NCBI RefSeq assembly: GCF_036321145.2
Contig: NC_086237.1
Coordinates: forward strand, 37,936,337 to 38,000,336
Origin: Pelmatolapia mariae
Lineage: Eukaryota; Chordata; Actinopteri; Cichliformes; Cichlidae
Direction: 5' to 3'
DNA length: 64,000 bases
The first letter of the stretch is position 1. Every line of letters begins with the position of its first letter. This document shows positions 21,956 through 32,168 of the stretch, piece by piece. A program made the position numbers and the translations under genes. The notes under the pieces are model-generated. The model worked only from the letters and a program-made list of their open reading frames with translations. It was not told the DNA's origin and did no database searches.

Positions 21956-22276
21956 TACAACACACAGATGCTTCTGAGTTTTATTTTATTTTATTTGAAA
22001 TTACACTCACGATACAACTGAGGCAATCTGGAAGGCAAAATAAAAGTCAACAACGGGGTTGAATCAGCCTTTCAAGACAAACGAATCTCAGTAGATATGT
22101 CAAGAACAGGTTTACATGAAAAAAAAAGAAGGTTTACATTAAAAAAATATCAACAAACTGTCTGTGTTTCAGGCACTCGGTGCTGTACAGCGCCTCTGGT
22201 GGCTGTGAATACATGATATAAATCTCACCGTAGGATGCGTGCATTGAAAGAATCAGCCTTTTGTTACAAACGAATC

Positions 22277-22792
22277 TCAGTAATCTCCTTTGTAACACTC
22301 TGTGACCAGCCGCAGCTGGCCGATTTTCATCACATCCTCTCCCACCAGTTTGTCGCCCTCTGCCTCTTTTCTGAGGCAGCTGTCGGTGAGAGACTCGGGC
22401 GAAACGTCCTCTTTGAAAGCGTACGCATCCCCCAGGATGGTGTTTCCGGACGCATTCTTTCTCGAGCCTGTTTTACCGACCAGAAGGAGTCTCAGTTCTT
22501 CACGGGTCGCAGAGCCTGCGGGGTTGGGGAAACGATGGTTACATTTGAATCATTCTAGAAAAAAACAAAACAAAACATGAAACACTACGTTACACTAGGC
22601 TATTCTTTTGTTATCTTTGTATCGATGTTGACAGCAAGCAGTTTGTCTACATAAAGCGAGTACCACAAGCAGCACACAACCCTGGGATTGCACTTTACCT
22701 TTGTATCGATGATGACAGCGAGCAGTTTGCCCACGTAATGCGAGTAGCACAAGCAGCACACGTCCCTGAATCCGGCCTTTGGTCGCCAACAT
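22277..22792 (-). CDS. GIMAP/AIG1-like GTPase fragment, copy 3
   Basis: Mirror of copy 2 (coordinate sum 36774). Exon 1 is 22792-22699 and exon 2 is 22515-22277. It has GKT in the P-loop like copy 1 rather than GIT like its mirror partner, and the Ser after the P-loop Lys reads Asn (AGT to AAT), removing the normal Mg2+-binding Ser/Thr. Mirror partners therefore do not share all variants, so the arms have diverged or exchanged sequence. Confidence 0.5.
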
Positions 22793-23033
22793 TTTCAGTA
22801 AGCTAAGAAAAGGAGAAAGGAAAAAGAGGTGAAATTAAGGCACATTCAGGGAAAGTCTTTCAGATCAGATTACCAAGTTAAACCACACCAAAAATACGCG
22901 TTGAATAAACCATGACCCCAAACTGGTCGGTTGTCCCACGTGTTTCCCCGTAGCTACTCCGGGCGTGCACACAATGAGCCCTGGTTTCGCGATGCAGGCG
23001 TAGCAACAACCTCCTTCTCCTCCTCACTGCCTC

Positions 23034-24754
23034 GTGTGTGTGTGTGTGTGTGTGTGTGTCTGTGTGTGGGTGTGTGTGTGTGTGTGTGTAGGAGGTACTG
23101 GGTTCCTCAAAAATGGTGGTGTTCGCGTAACCCGCCCTCCGCAGACCTAAGCGTACGCTACCGAGGCACTTGAGAACGATGTAGAGGGAGCAAGGATGAG
23201 GAGGAGGCAAGGAGTGTCTGAAGTCCAAACGGAGGGCGGTGTTCGCGTAGTAGGCAGGCCACAGAGCTGCTCTTTCACTAGCGAGGCGCTTGAGAAAGAT
23301 GTAGAGGGAGGAAGGAGTACGAGGAGAAACGGAGAGCCCGAGGTCCAACTAGAGGGCGGTGTTCGCGAAACCGGCCATCCGCAGGCCTAAGCGTACGCTC
23401 GCGAGGAGCATAAATGGAGGGCCATGTTCACGTAATGGGTAGGCCAAACGGCTGCTCTTTCACTAGCGAGGCACTTGAGAACAATGAGAGGGAGCAAGGA
23501 GGAGGAGGAGACACGGAGAGCCCGAGGTCCAACTGGAGGGCGGTGTTCACGTAATAGGCAGGCAAAACAGCTTCGCTTTCACTAGCGAGGCACTTGAGAA
23601 CAAAGGAGAGGGAGCAGGGAGGACGAGGAGCAAAGGAGATCCAGAGGTCCTCACCGATGGCGGTGTTCAAGAAACCGGCCCTCCGCAGACATAAGCGTAC
23701 GCTAGCGAGGAGCATAAACGGAGGGCGGTGTGAGGCGCTTGAGAAGGATGTAGAGGGAGCAAGGAGGACGAGGAGCAACGGAGAGCCCGAGGTCCAACTG
23801 GAGGGCGGTGTTCGCGTAATAGGCCCTCCGCAGACCTCAGCCCACTCTCGCGAGGAGCATAAACCGAGGGCGGTGTTCGTGTACTAGGCAGGCCAAACAG
23901 CTTCTCTTTCACTAGCGAGGCGCATGAGAACGAAGGAGAAGGAGCAAGGAGGACGCGGAGCAACGGAGATCCCGAGGTCCTCACCGAAGGGGGTGTTCGC
24001 GAAACCGGCCCTCCGCAGACATAAGCGTATGCTAGCGAGGAGCATAAACAGAGGGCGGTGTTCGCGTAATGGGCAGGCCAAACAGCTGCGCTTTCACTAG
24101 CGAGGCGCATGAGAACGAAGGAGAAGGAGCAAGGAGGACGCGGAGCAACGGAGATCCCGAGGTCCTCACCGAAGGGGGTGTTCGCGAAACCGGCCCTCCG
24201 CAGACATAAGCGTATGCTAGCGAGGAGCATAAACAGAGGGCGGTGTTCGCGTAATGGGCAGGCCAAACAGCTGCGCTTTCACTAGCGAGGCACTTGAGAA
24301 TGATGGAGAGAAAGCAAGGAGGACACGGAGGCACGGAAAGCCCGAGGTCCTCACCGAAGGGGGGTGTTCGCGAAACCGGCCCTCCGGAGACCTAAGCGTA
24401 CGCTAGCGAGGAGCATCTGAATGATGTAGAGGGAGCAAGGATGAGGAGGAGGCAAGGAGTGTCTGAAGTCCAAACGGAGGATGGTGTTCGCGTAATAGGC
24501 AGACCAAACAGCTGCTCTTTCACTAGCGAGGCGCAGGAGAATGATGGAGAAGGAGCAAGGAAGACGAGGAGCAACGGAGAGCCCGAGGTCCTCACTTAGG
24601 CCCATTTACGCGTAACCCGAGGCCCATCCGGCAAAGCGCTCACCTGCGAGGAGCAGGAGAACGGAGCAGAAGGAGGTCGCAGGATGGAGAGGCAGGGAGA
24701 GTCCGAGGTCCTCACTTAGGCCGGTTTACGCGAACACTGCCGAGAAGGAGACAT

Positions 24755-24791
<37 letters not shown>

Positions 24792-25170
24792 CTGAAGTTG
24801 AGAGTTGTTTGCTCCGGCGGTTCGGGGTCCCTCCGGACCCCAGTGTTTGCCATCGTAACTTTCGAATGGCGGTTCGGGGTCCCTCCAGACCCCAGTGTTT
24901 GCCATCGTAACTTACGAATGTGTATTGGGGTTGCGAAATACCCCATCGTGGGTACGCTTTGACCCCATAGTAATCGTGGAGTAGAGAACATCCCTGCTCC
25001 TGTCGAAGGCCGTTTTACGCGTAACCCGAGGCCCATCCGGCTAAACGCTCCCCTGTGAGGAGCAGGAGAACGGAGCAGAAGGAGGAAGGAGGACTTGGAG
25101 GCAGGGAGAGTCCGAGGTCCTCACTTAGGGCCATTTACGCGAACACTGCCGAGAAGGAGACGACGACGAC

Positions 25171-25206
<36 letters not shown>

Positions 25207-25579
25207 CTAAAGTTGAGAGTTGTTTCCTCCGGCGGTTCGGGGTCCCTCCGGACCCCAGTGTTTGCCATCGTAACTCACGAATGGCGGTTCGGGGTCTCTC
25301 CAGACCCCAGTGTTTGCCATCGTAACTCACGAATGTGTATTGGGGTTGCGAAATACCCCATCGTGGGTACACTTTGACCCCATAGTAATCGTGGAGTTGA
25401 AAACATCCCTGCTCCTCTCGAAGGCCGGTTTACGTGTAACCCGAGGCCCATCCGGCTAAACGCTCCCCTGTGAGGAGCAGGAGAACGGAGCAGAAGGAGG
25501 AAGGAGGACTTGGAGGCAGGGAGAGTCCGAGGTCCTCACTTAGGCCCGTTTACGCGAACACTGCCGAGAAGGAGACGAC

Positions 25580-25613
<34 letters not shown>

Positions 25614-26610
25614 TGAAGTTGAGAGTTGTTTCCTCCGGCGGTTCGGGGTCTCTCCGGACCCCAGTGTTTGCCATCGTAACTCACGAATGTGTATTGGGGT
25701 GGCGAAATACCCCATCGTGGGTACGCTTTGACCCCATAGTAATCGTGGAGTAGAGAACATCCCTGCTCCTGTCGAAGGCCGTTTTACGCGTAACCCGAGG
25801 CCCATCCGGCTAAACGCTCCCCTGTGAGGAGCAGGAGAACGGAGCAGAAGGAGGAAGGAGGACTTGGAGGCAGGGAGAGTCCGAGGTCCTCACTTAGGCC
25901 GGTTTACGCATAACCCGGGGCCCATCCGACAAGGTGCTTGCCTTCGAGGAGCAGCAGAACGGAGCAGAAGGAGGTAGGAGGACTAGCAGGCAGGGAGAGT
26001 CCGAGGTCCCCACTTAGGCTGGTTTACGCGAACACTGCCGAGAAGGAGACGATGATGATGATGATGATGATGAAGATGATGATATGAAGTTGAGAGTTGT
26101 TGCCGTGGCGCTTGGGGGTCCTTCCAAACCCCAGTGTTTCCCATCGTAACTTACGAACGTGCATTGGGGTTGCGAAATACCCCATCGCCATTACTAAGTG
26201 GTCACAGAGTACCCACGGAGTAGAGAGCTACCCCAGTCCTCACTTAGGCCGGTTTATGCGTAAACCGGGGCCCATCCGGCAAGGTGCTCGCCTTCGAGGA
26301 GCAGGAGAATGGAGCAGAAGGAGGAAGGAGGACCAGCAGGCATGGAAGGTCCGAGGTCCTCACTTAGGCCGGTTTACGCGTAACCCGGGGCCCATAAGGC
26401 TAAGCCCTACCCTGCGAGGAGCAGGAGAACCAAGAGGAAGGAGGTAGGAGGACTAGCAGGCAGGGAGAGTCCGAGGTCCTCACTGAGGCCGGTTTATGTG
26501 AACACTCTCGAGAAGGAGACGATGATGATGATGATGAAGATGATGATGTGAAGTTGAGAGTTGTTGCCTTGGCGCTTGGGGGTCCCTCCAGACCCCAAGG
26601 TTTGCCATCG
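23034..26610 (-). repeat. (TG)n, 120-bp array and CAT array, right arm
   Basis: A (TG)n run at 23034-23090, the degenerate 120-bp array at about 23105-24595, and the mini-intron/CAT array at about 24596-26610. Relative to the left arm the CAT tract at 25575-25612 is shorter and the units around 25780-26100 show indels. Blocks of 72 and 48 bp can be laid out as in the left arm. Confidence 0.75.
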
Positions 26611-26933
26611 TAACTTACCCGATCGATGGAGGGTTACAGCCGATTAGGTGCCTTTGTCCGACGCTGTGACGAGACCCGCAATAGCAGGGGGTCCACCTGA
26701 CCCCCATCCGCCCCCACCCCGAGCCGGGGCCCTGTTTCGCGACGAGACCTGGGTCTGCGCTGCCGGGGTCTGTGTGACCCCCCCCCCCTCCCTTTTTTTT
26801 TTTTTTTTTGGTCCAGGGCGCACAAGGGTTAAGGGATCGAGCGCCTGAAAGACGGACAGTTTGTTGATATTGTAAAAAAAAATTCAGCCACAGGGGGGCG
26901 TTTTAAAAACGCACTCCCCTGTTGCGCATGTCC

Positions 26934-27119
26934 CTAATGGTATGCCCCCCCGTGCATCATCATTTCCCTCCGTGGATACCACGCCCATTTAAATTTTTCT
27001 CCTAGTTTCGTGCAGGCCAATATTTTGTACAGTTCAATATCGACACCGCGCTCGGTCTTCCGACCGCCGTATGATTCTCCTGACCGACCTATGATTATAT
27101 CAGGTGCGCTTGATTGCAA
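26934..27119 (-). other. Small ORF of 61 codons, copy 2 (doubtful)
   Basis: Mirror of 9526-9711 with the frame kept. 26640-26933 holds the hairpin and homopolymer block (C run and T run at 26778-26809). See the first copy for doubts. Confidence 0.25.
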
Positions 27120-27443
27120 TAAAAATAAACTGTTGTGGCATACTTGTAACTACCTTGCTTGAATAAAAGTGTTCACATTTCATGTTCGTGTGCGGTGTTG
27201 TGCATCACATTGGACACTTGGAAACACTCACCTTTTAGATGAATTTCAGCTATATAATCTGTGGCTGCATGTGTAAGGAAACACATTGACGCTCATTTGT
27301 CATGTATACACAAGGTGTTTATTTGAAATAAGTTGCACTTCACAATTAGCACACCTACGATAAGCCGCATCACATTTGAGTAATTCATCCACTCTTATTA
27401 CTTGAAATTTGGTGCACATTCAATATGTACATGTAGTCGTTAG

Positions 27444-27778
27444 TTACAGTTGTACAGAGCTATCCAGAATGGGCCTTCTTCTGAAGTAGCTCCACACGAT
27501 GTCACATAGACCAGGATCACTGGGGTGATGAGACCTGTTGGATGCATACTGGCTGGTCGATGTGATCAACAGAGGCTTCGCTTTGACTGAGTATGCTAAA
27601 TACAACATATTAGCGACGTGGATTCTTTGCACCGTGGCCTAGTCGTGTAACCCGGCGTCTTATAGCACGACGCCTCAAGGTGACCCGTTGTCGCCACTTT
27701 AAGCTCATTCGGACATTCTCGACCTATATTGGGAATAATGGTAACCCGTAGCTTGTTGGTTAGCGAACTAGCCTGCAT
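27444..27778 (-). CDS. Two small ORFs divergent from intact gene A, copy 2
   Basis: Mirror of 8867-9201: ORFs at 27778-27596 and 27632-27444, with AATAAA near 27318-27323 on the minus strand. Here the neighbour, 144 bp away and divergent, is the intact gene A, so this is probably the ancestral arrangement with a shared promoter region. One residue differs from other copies (Ser to Pro near the end of the first ORF). Confidence 0.35.
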
Positions 27779-27921
27779 GTATTGGTGATGTACCTTGACT
27801 TGTGAACTTTACCTAAATAAAGAAATGTAATACTTTGCCAGCACTGTGTCGTTCAATATCATACAGACAAAAGTGTAACATTTCACTTCTATCTTCACGT
27901 GTCTTCACAAACACTAATACA

Positions 27922-29099
27922 ATGGGTGCGGGAGAATCAAGAGTCCGTGTCACAGCTGTGTTCTTACTCGTAGGGCTCACGATCGTTAATGCTACCCTTA
28001 GCTTTAGGGGTCCAGTAACGTATCTGATGGATTCCGGATCCTACAGGTGCTCCGTCTTCATAGACCGAGGTTGTGTTAAGCACAAGATAGTATCAAAACG
28101 CGCTACTGTCAACGTTACAGCTAGTCAGCTGGCTAACATAGCTGAAGCCGATGCTCAGTGGGATCTACAGCTAGATAACACAGCTCCATTTAGGACCGAG
28201 ATCAACAGAAGCGTACAAGATATTATACACCTGCACCGCAGCGCTCCCACCGTAGACGAATTGAAACAAGGTTAGTTGTGAAAGTGTTGTCTTGTGTGTC
28301 TATGCTATCCACTGCGAGCGATGTTCATATTTTCGTATGTTTTCTTTTTTTTTCTGTTTAAGCTTTCGAGAGTTTGATCAACGCACAAGATGTGACGGCC
28401 TTCAGGAACTGGCTCAACTCCCCCATGCCGCTGCAGTCGGCGTACAGATACGTGTGTATACCGCACGTTCCAGGCTTCTGGGATCACATCGTGGTGGGAT
28501 GCAACGTGCCCAACACAGAAGCTATCCTAGCCTCTGATGTACACACACCAAGATTGTTTGATGTTAACATGGGTGCCGTAGACTTTCATTGGTGTTGTTT
28601 TGTATTCGTTGACCGCGTTATCCTGGCCATGTGGTGCTCCACGAGAAATAATGACACTGGTGTCATCCTACTGCCAATCACCGACAGAGCCGACAATCGA
28701 GTACGGACTTTGACATCGTCTAAGGAGTTTAACTCTATGGTGTACTATCTACATAGATGGGTTTGTGTGAATTATGGCAAAGGAACGTTAGACCTTGTCA
28801 AGGTCGTATTTGATTGCATGCCTTCCGAGAGTCCCACTTTTGCTCATTTCATCTCTATGCTCGCAGCTAAAACTGGCATGGATGCAACTGTGCCTCAGAT
28901 TAAACAGCAAAGAACAGAGACAGATTTAAGCTATGCCATTGACCTCAGGTACCCAGAGCAGCTATTTAGTCAACCCCCTGACTATCTGGATGGAGATCCT
29001 AAGATCGACATCACACACGAGTTTGGGTGTAATCGTGTTATGGCACTTCATATGCCTCAGGTCTATACTTGCAATGATGACTTACTCAGACCTCTGTGA
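27922..29099 (+). CDS. Gene A: intact two-exon gene, 361 aa, unknown family
   Basis: Exon 1 is 27922-28270, the intron 28271-28362 (GTTAGT donor; TTTCTTTTTTTTTCTGTTTAAG acceptor region) and exon 2 is 28363-29099. The join is in phase and gives 361 residues. The start is the ATG opening MGAGESR: Gly2 with Ser6 fits an N-myristoylation signal, while residues 11-24 (TAVFLLVGLTIVNA) are hydrophobic and could be a signal peptide or anchor; the two readings conflict. The rest has mixed, folded-protein composition with several Cys (VDFHWCCFVFVDRV, MWCSTRNNDTG). No domain is recognised. ATTAAA at 29718-29723 may end the transcript. This is the only intact copy; the first 140 coding bases recur as scraps at 8584-8723, 38130-38269 and 59954-60093. 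The intact frame over two exons is good evidence of a real gene. Confidence 0.7.
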
Positions 29100-29345
29100 T
29101 AACTGGGAATTGTTGAAAGTGTTTGTTTGTAATTTTGATATGGTGCTCGTAATCGTGTTACGGTGCTTCATATGCCTAAGGTCTGTACTCACTATGATGA
29201 CTTACTACTGGGACCATTGTGATAACTGGGAATTGTTGAAGTGTTTGTTTCTGTTACATTTCTCGTCAATGATGACTTACTACTGGGACCACTGTGATAA
29301 CTGGGAATTGTTGAAGTGTTTGTTTCTGTTACATTTCTCGTCACG
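29018..29345 (+). repeat. Decayed tandem copies of the gene A 3' end
   Basis: The last 80 bases of gene A (GTAATCGTGTTATGGCACTT to GATAACTGGGAATTGTTGAA) are followed by a second copy (about 29147-29240) and a partial third (29268-29312). The copies differ by about 10-15 percent, so this duplication is much older than the large arms. It lies in the 3' UTR or shows that the gene once had a repeated C-terminus. Confidence 0.7.
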
Positions 29346-30048
29346 TGTGTACTTTTATCTAACACTGGTGTACCTTGGGAAACTTTTTTGTACATTTACA
29401 TTTCAATAATGTGAAATCACCATATATGAACTTTGTTAGTGTTCACAGAATGTATTATCTAAATCATGAAGCTTTTACTTGTTTCTGTCTTACACGTATT
29501 TTGATCAACACTGTAGTCGAACTCTTGATGATGGGAGGGATCCGAGGTCGTTATGATACCCACCAGAAGTATCCAGTTCATAAGGAAAGACCGTCATGTA
29601 TAACATTTTATATTTCTTACAGCAGGTCTTACTGGATGTCTTACATCTCTTGCACTTGATCTCTTTTGTTTTGTATTTTGCACTGCCTTTTACATTTACA
29701 TATATGCCTTGCATGTCATTAAAGGTGTTACAAGAACTCTTATATTGTATGGTTGTTTGTACTTGACGACAAAAGCCTTGATCGTGTGAAACATGCGAAG
29801 TACATGAATGTGTTCCTCTGAGACAGAGGACCATGACAAAAGCTACTACGCTTTATAATTCTGGATGGTACACTGAACAGCGTCACATTCACTGACACGG
29901 GCACACATCTTAAATCTGTGCAATACACAAAATCTACATACATAGGTAAAATTGCGCTCTTGCGTCGGGCAACATACTGTCGGTTGGGAGATTATCTCTC
30001 GGTCCGGATATTATTTTTTTTTTGTTTTGGTCTCTTATGGGGTATGCA
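29346..30048. other. Intergenic stretch between genes A and B
   Basis: AT-rich, with no convincing ORF on either strand. ATTAAA at 29718-29723 is a candidate poly(A) signal for gene A. There is a T run near 30010-30023. Confidence 0.4.
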
Positions 30049-30055
30049 TATAAAA
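30049..30055 (+). promoter_or_regulatory. TATA box of gene B
   Basis: TATAAAA preceded by GCA and followed by TG, 91 bp before the gene B ATG. A start of transcription near 30080 would give a short 5' UTR of about 65 bases. Confidence 0.55.
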
Positions 30056-30145
30056 TGTCAGCACAGCACACAACTGAACAGTTATATCATTCAACTTCAC
30101 AAGAGTTAGTTGGTGTACGCCTGGATCATCTACTGTAGTTCTGGG

Positions 30146-30772
30146 ATGGAACTTTCATGGAAATTTCGCATCTCACACTACCTGAGCAAAAATCGAAATG
30201 ATTTCGAGTGGTTATTGAAAACACTGAGTGAAGACCAAGGATGTCTCAATGAAAAACAGCAGGATTTCGTCAAGCGTGCGTTTAAGAAACACAAACATGA
30301 GACTGAGCACATGCTACATCCCGAGTGTCTGATCTCCAAACTGTCCAGGTTCATGGGCACAAAGGATGCAGAAACGATGATCATGGGCATGTTTGAATCA
30401 TTAAAAACCGATGCTGTGACATCACACAAGGATTACAACGTCACATGTCCTCTTGAACTGAAAATCCAAGGAGAACTTGACTACATCGATGAGAAACAAG
30501 CGTTGTGTCATGTGTTATCCAAGCTGAGCGCGAATGAGCTATGTCGAGTGAAGAAGCTGTTGTCATGGAGGATTGTGCAACGAGAGGCCAGCATTCCCTA
30601 TGGTACTATGGAATTGATGAGCAGCTACCAACTGGCTGAAAAGGTCACAAATCACTTTTATGGCATGCACAAATGTATCATGTTCGCGATCCTAATCCTT
30701 TTGGATCGCAAGGATCTGATGCCGGGGTTGGATATCCCGGAGGAGACACATCTGGTCATCTGGGAAAAATGA
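30146..30772 (+). CDS. Gene B: 208-aa protein, pyrin/death-fold-like
   Basis: Single-exon ORF; the start is the ATG of MELSWKF, 91 bp after a TATA box. The C-terminal half (about residues 118-195) reads like a pyrin domain: a leucine-rich first helix (ALCHVLSKLSANELCRVKKLL), a segment with IPYGTMELM where fish pyrin domains have IPxxxLE, then a helix with amphipathic spacing and a closing ILLDRKDLMPGL, comparable to LxxxNxNDLA in that family. The N-terminal half (about 10-88) is also all-helical in pattern (DFEWLLKTLSEDQGCL) and may be a second death-fold module. Pyrin domains mediate homotypic assembly in inflammasome signalling; that role here is inference. There is no NACHT, caspase or TM region. 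It lies 57 bp before gene C. The family call rests on pattern reading. Confidence 0.6.
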   Translation: MELSWKFRISHYLSKNRNDFEWLLKTLSEDQGCLNEKQQDFVKRAFKKHKHETEHMLHPECLISKLSRFMGTKDAETMIMGMFESLKTDAVTSHKDYNVTCPLELKIQGELDYIDEKQALCHVLSKLSANELCRVKKLLSWRIVQREASIPYGTMELMSSYQLAEKVTNHFYGMHKCIMFAILILLDRKDLMPGLDIPEETHLVIWEK

Positions 30773-30829
30773 CTGTTGTGACAAACATTTGCTGACATTG
30801 TTACGTTTGTACCAAGAACCTGTGGTGAC

Positions 30830-31198
30830 ATGAATGAAGACTGCCTGAGAAAGGACCAAGGACTCTATCCTTCGCATGAATCAGATTTCGTTTCATCAAA
30901 GAAAAGCGGTAGCAAGAGAAACCATTCTAAATACCGCAAGGCCATAACTAAGCACCACAGAGAAGCTCAACCCGTAAAGTTGTCTTCTTATGATTCCGAT
31001 TCAGGCTCCGATTCACCGAAGACTCGACGTAAAAGACACAGACCGAGCGCCGACATTTCTACATCCATCTCACCTCAACCAGGCTGCAGCTACGACGCTG
31101 AAGCAGAAGTTTCCGAGGCACCCCCGCGCATGACTGCGTGTTCGGAGTCTGACACAGACCCCGATACAGACTCTTACGATTTTCATGTGAATATGTGA
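30830..31198 (+). CDS. Gene C: 122-aa Ser-rich, basic-then-acidic protein
   Basis: ATG at 30830, stop TGA at 31196-31198. The N-terminal half is basic (KKSGSKRNHSKYRKAITKHH), followed by SYDSDSGSDSP, a cluster KTRRKRHRP that could be a nuclear localisation signal, and a Ser/Glu/Asp-rich tail ending SDTDPDTDSYDF. It looks disordered, like many small regulatory or nuclear proteins, and has likely casein-kinase-2 type sites. There is no own TATA box, and the gap to gene B is 57 bp; it may be expressed from a transcript shared with gene B or be part of a spliced product. No family is recognised. Because low-complexity ORFs arise easily, confidence is moderate. Confidence 0.45.
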   Translation: MNEDCLRKDQGLYPSHESDFVSSKKSGSKRNHSKYRKAITKHHREAQPVKLSSYDSDSGSDSPKTRRKRHRPSADISTSISPQPGCSYDAEAEVSEAPPRMTACSESDTDPDTDSYDFHVNM

Positions 31199-31209
31199 GT
31201 TGGTCCACT

Positions 31210-31434
31210 ATGTCAGCTGTGTCTAGGAAAAGAAAAACGTGCCCTGGTCCACAGAGCAATGTCATGATAAAATATTCAGAGTCTCTTGTGAGAGGAATGG
31301 ATGTTAGTCAAATATCAGAACCTTGTTCAAATAGAGTACCCACCGCAATGCATTCGGATTACGGGGAACCCGAGGCGAAGCGTGTACGCTCGACCGATGA
31401 TAATGTGATTGTCAAATACCTCGAAGAAAAGTAA
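31210..31434 (+). CDS. Gene D: 74-aa basic protein
   Basis: The start is the ATG of MSAVSRKRK, 12 bp after the gene C stop and in a different frame; an upstream in-frame extension has no ATG. It contains two basic clusters (SRKRK and EAKRVRS) and short repeats of IKY/VKY (NVMIKYSES near residue 18 and NVIVKYLEE near the end). Like gene C it looks small, soluble and possibly nuclear. AATAAA follows 70 bp after the stop, so genes B, C and D could share one poly(A) site. Function unknown. Confidence 0.4.
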   Translation: MSAVSRKRKTCPGPQSNVMIKYSESLVRGMDVSQISEPCSNRVPTAMHSDYGEPEAKRVRSTDDNVIVKYLEEK

Positions 31435-31503
31435 AGAGCTTGCATGTCATATTAACATTTGCTGGGTTTTTTTGTGTGTAGCTACGCCACAATGATGTGA
31501 GAT

Positions 31504-31509
31504 AATAAA
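31504..31509 (+). promoter_or_regulatory. AATAAA poly(A) signal of the gene B-D cluster
   Basis: AATAAA 70 bp after gene D, with a T/G-rich stretch (GGTTTGTTTGATTG) about 20 bp downstream as expected of a functional site. Confidence 0.6.
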
Positions 31510-31560
31510 ACAAGACAAAAGACCTGGTTTGTTTGATTGTTATCATTTATTCACATGCAA

Positions 31561-31755
31561 CAGGTTACACTACACTCATGTGGTTCATAACATACATGGT
31601 TTATTCACAAGTAGGTAGTAGTCGTAGTAGTAGTGATATGCACATCAGCGTGTATCGTCTCATTGTTGTCAACCTACAATATCACAACTGGTGGTTACAC
31701 TACACTCACATTGCTTATAACATACATGGTTTATTCACAAGTAGGTAGTAGTCAT
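31561..31755. repeat. About 130-bp tandem duplication
   Basis: GGTTACACTACACTCA to CAAGTAGGTAGTAGTC appears near 31564 and again near 31692. Each copy contains GGTTTATTCAC, on the minus strand GTGAATAAACC, a possible poly(A) signal for a transcript convergent from neurog1. Confidence 0.7.
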
Positions 31756-31765
31756 GCAGAGAGAG

Positions 31766-31788
31766 GGTGTGTGTGTGTGTGTGTGTGG
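31766..31788. repeat. (TG)n microsatellite
   Basis: A short TG run of about eleven units. The following stretch to 32168 is the probable neurog1 3' UTR and flank, with no further ORF; it includes a GAGAG-rich tract near 31960. Confidence 0.8.
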
Positions 31789-32168
31789 AATACATAATGA
31801 ATGCGGGCAGCTCCTTTCAGTCTATTGTGGGAGCGTTGAAACTCGATTTCCACACTCTCTTTTCTGCAGAATCACTTTACTAATTGTAAAATTGACTTTT
31901 CACCTCCGACACGAAAACAGAAAAACTGAGACTGACTGTAACCTGCAGACTGTGGGGGAGAGAGAGGGGAGAGGGGAAAGTGCAAAGGTTTTTGGAGAAA
32001 TTTACAAAACCCAAAACTAATAATAAAAAACAGATCAAATTCAGTTCCTCTCATTTCCAGTCCATCCGTAGAAGCACGACGATGATGATGGTGATTAGGA
32101 GAAGGAGGTGTGAGTAAGGCAAATAGCGGCTCTCAGTCTTATTCCAGCGGGACCTCCGGGCTCATGGA

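Larger units (their letters stand above)
19918..28061 (-). repeat. Right arm of the large inverted repeat
   Basis: Mirror of 8584-16848. It begins at the minisatellite edge (AAAACCCTCGTGCTCC) and ends inside exon 1 of gene A. In this arm the gene A sequence continues beyond the break shared by the other copies, so the arm boundary is the rearrangement point itself. Confidence 0.9.

Noticed and set aside
27922..31434. Assignment of genes A-D to a named fish herpesvirus or Teratorn-type element
   Set aside because: No polymerase, terminase, capsid gene or piggyBac-type transposase is visible in the window; only the compact layout suggests a virus.
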